This document shows, in pieces, positions 63,601-64,000 of a stretch of 64,000 nt of DNA. The first letter of the stretch is position 1; every line of letters begins with the position of its first letter. The notes beneath the pieces were generated by a model. It made no database searches, was not told where the DNA came from, and saw only the letters and a list, made by a program, of their open reading frames with translations. Source of the stretch: Gracilaria gracilis (taxonomy: Eukaryota > Rhodophyta > Florideophyceae > Gracilariales > Gracilariaceae); NCBI GenBank assembly GCA_030374805.1, contig JARGSG010000203.1, positions 558,001 through 622,000 on the forward strand. The letters are read 5' to 3'. The position numbers and the translations under genes were made by a program.

Positions 63601-64000
63601 GAAAGAGTTCCTGTCCTTGATGAAAACATGAGTGGCGCCCGAGTCTAACCATGTGTGAACGATTTCGCTAGGAGAGGCACTTGCTTGCGCGATAGCGACA
63701 AAACCACGAGGTGTGCCGTCTTCGTGGTGGTTGTTTTTGCGTTTGTTTCCTTGTCGACGGTTACTACTTCCCTTGTTCGGGCCGTTGGTGGTGTCTCAGT
63801 CCTTGCTAGGACTGTTTGTATTGTTGTGATAGTTTCGATTGCGACTTCGTCTTCTGTGGCGACTACCCCTTTGGCTGGGTGCGTTATTGTTCGTGCCTTT
63901 GCGGGACCAACATTCGGATCGTATGTGGCCGATTCGTCTACAGTTCCAGCATTCGATGCCTTTCGTTCTCTTTCGCTGGTGTCTGAAGGCAGTATTCGAT
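60643..64000 (-). pseudogene. tandem Copia copy B gag-pol region (partial)
   Basis: Same domains as copy A: RNase H (about 60643-61110), RT (about 61370-62170), integrase (about 62520-63280), protease (about 63400-63620) and the start of gag at the window edge. Near whole with few breaks. Confidence 0.88.

Larger units (their letters stand above)
60259..64000 (-). mobile_element. tandem Ty1/Copia, copy B (cut by window end)
   Basis: Begins with LTR 2 and repeats copy A (offset 5921 bp) through RNase H, RT, integrase and protease into gag, where the window ends. Identity to copy A is above 99 % by eye; most disabling changes are shared with copy A and a few are private. Confidence 0.92.

Noticed and set aside
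1-64000. tRNA or rRNA genes
   Set aside because: I scanned for B-box-like GTTCGAATC and cloverleaf arms and found no convincing candidate; isolated B-box-like words (for example near 47150) lie in coding sequence.

Overview
This is eukaryotic nuclear DNA, mostly mobile elements, with a few host-type genes in the middle. TATA boxes, AATAAA signals, LTR retrotransposons, a PIF/Harbinger transposon, a ubiquitin-protease relative and single-exon open frames all point to a eukaryote. The young Copia element has an RT and integrase style that I associate with the GalEa/CoDi-like lineages of red algae, diatoms and aquatic animals. Together with the scarcity of introns this makes a red seaweed my best guess, at modest confidence. 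I saw no tRNA, rRNA or CRISPR. | Layout. 0.25-1.5 kb: old Ty3/Gypsy chromovirus integrase fragment. 1.77-3.78 kb: broken gene I do not recognise. 4.23-4.96 kb: a dispersed repeat carrying a TATA box and an exon-like start; its second copy is at 40.29-41.02 kb. 4.97-10.63 kb: decayed tyrosine-recombinase (DIRS-group) retrotransposon with A1...B1-A2-B2 split direct repeats. 10.6-12.4 kb: GC-rich non-coding DNA with a 49-bp minisatellite. 12.42-13.11 kb: one unrecognised 229-residue frame. 14.27-30.66 kb: large decayed Ty3/Gypsy chromovirus with 848-bp LTRs, a long disordered linker before its chromodomain and an antisense ORF module near the 3' LTR. A whole-looking Copia with identical 244-bp LTRs and a 5-bp target duplication sits inside its gag region (16.41-21.33 kb). 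30.7-43.8 kb: the main host interval, with a small secreted Gly/Ala-rich protein gene with its own TATA box, a run of adjacent hairpins, a three-finger zinc-finger gene, and a broken ubiquitin-protease relative whose catalytic Cys and His are both replaced; several diverged inverted repeats lie around them. 43.80-47.64 kb: full-length PIF/Harbinger transposon with matching terminal inverted repeats, TAA target duplication, a Myb/SANT-like ORF and a DDE transposase ORF, both damaged. 47.69-54.14 kb: decayed Copia with 192-bp LTRs and GTTAG target duplication. 54.34 kb to the window end: two nearly identical minus-strand Copia copies in tandem with a 5921-bp period, sharing the LTR between them. 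| How it works together. Most coding DNA here belongs to elements, each carrying its own gag/protease/integrase/RT/RNase H or transposase set. LTR identity gives a relative order: Gypsy (about 8 % apart) and the 47.7-kb Copia (about 6 %) are older; the nested Copia (0 %) and the tandem Copia pair (below 1 %) are young. The host genes at 33.3, 39.0 and 41.6 kb all read on the minus strand and show no shared pathway. All function calls rest on reading motifs by eye; no database search was possible.
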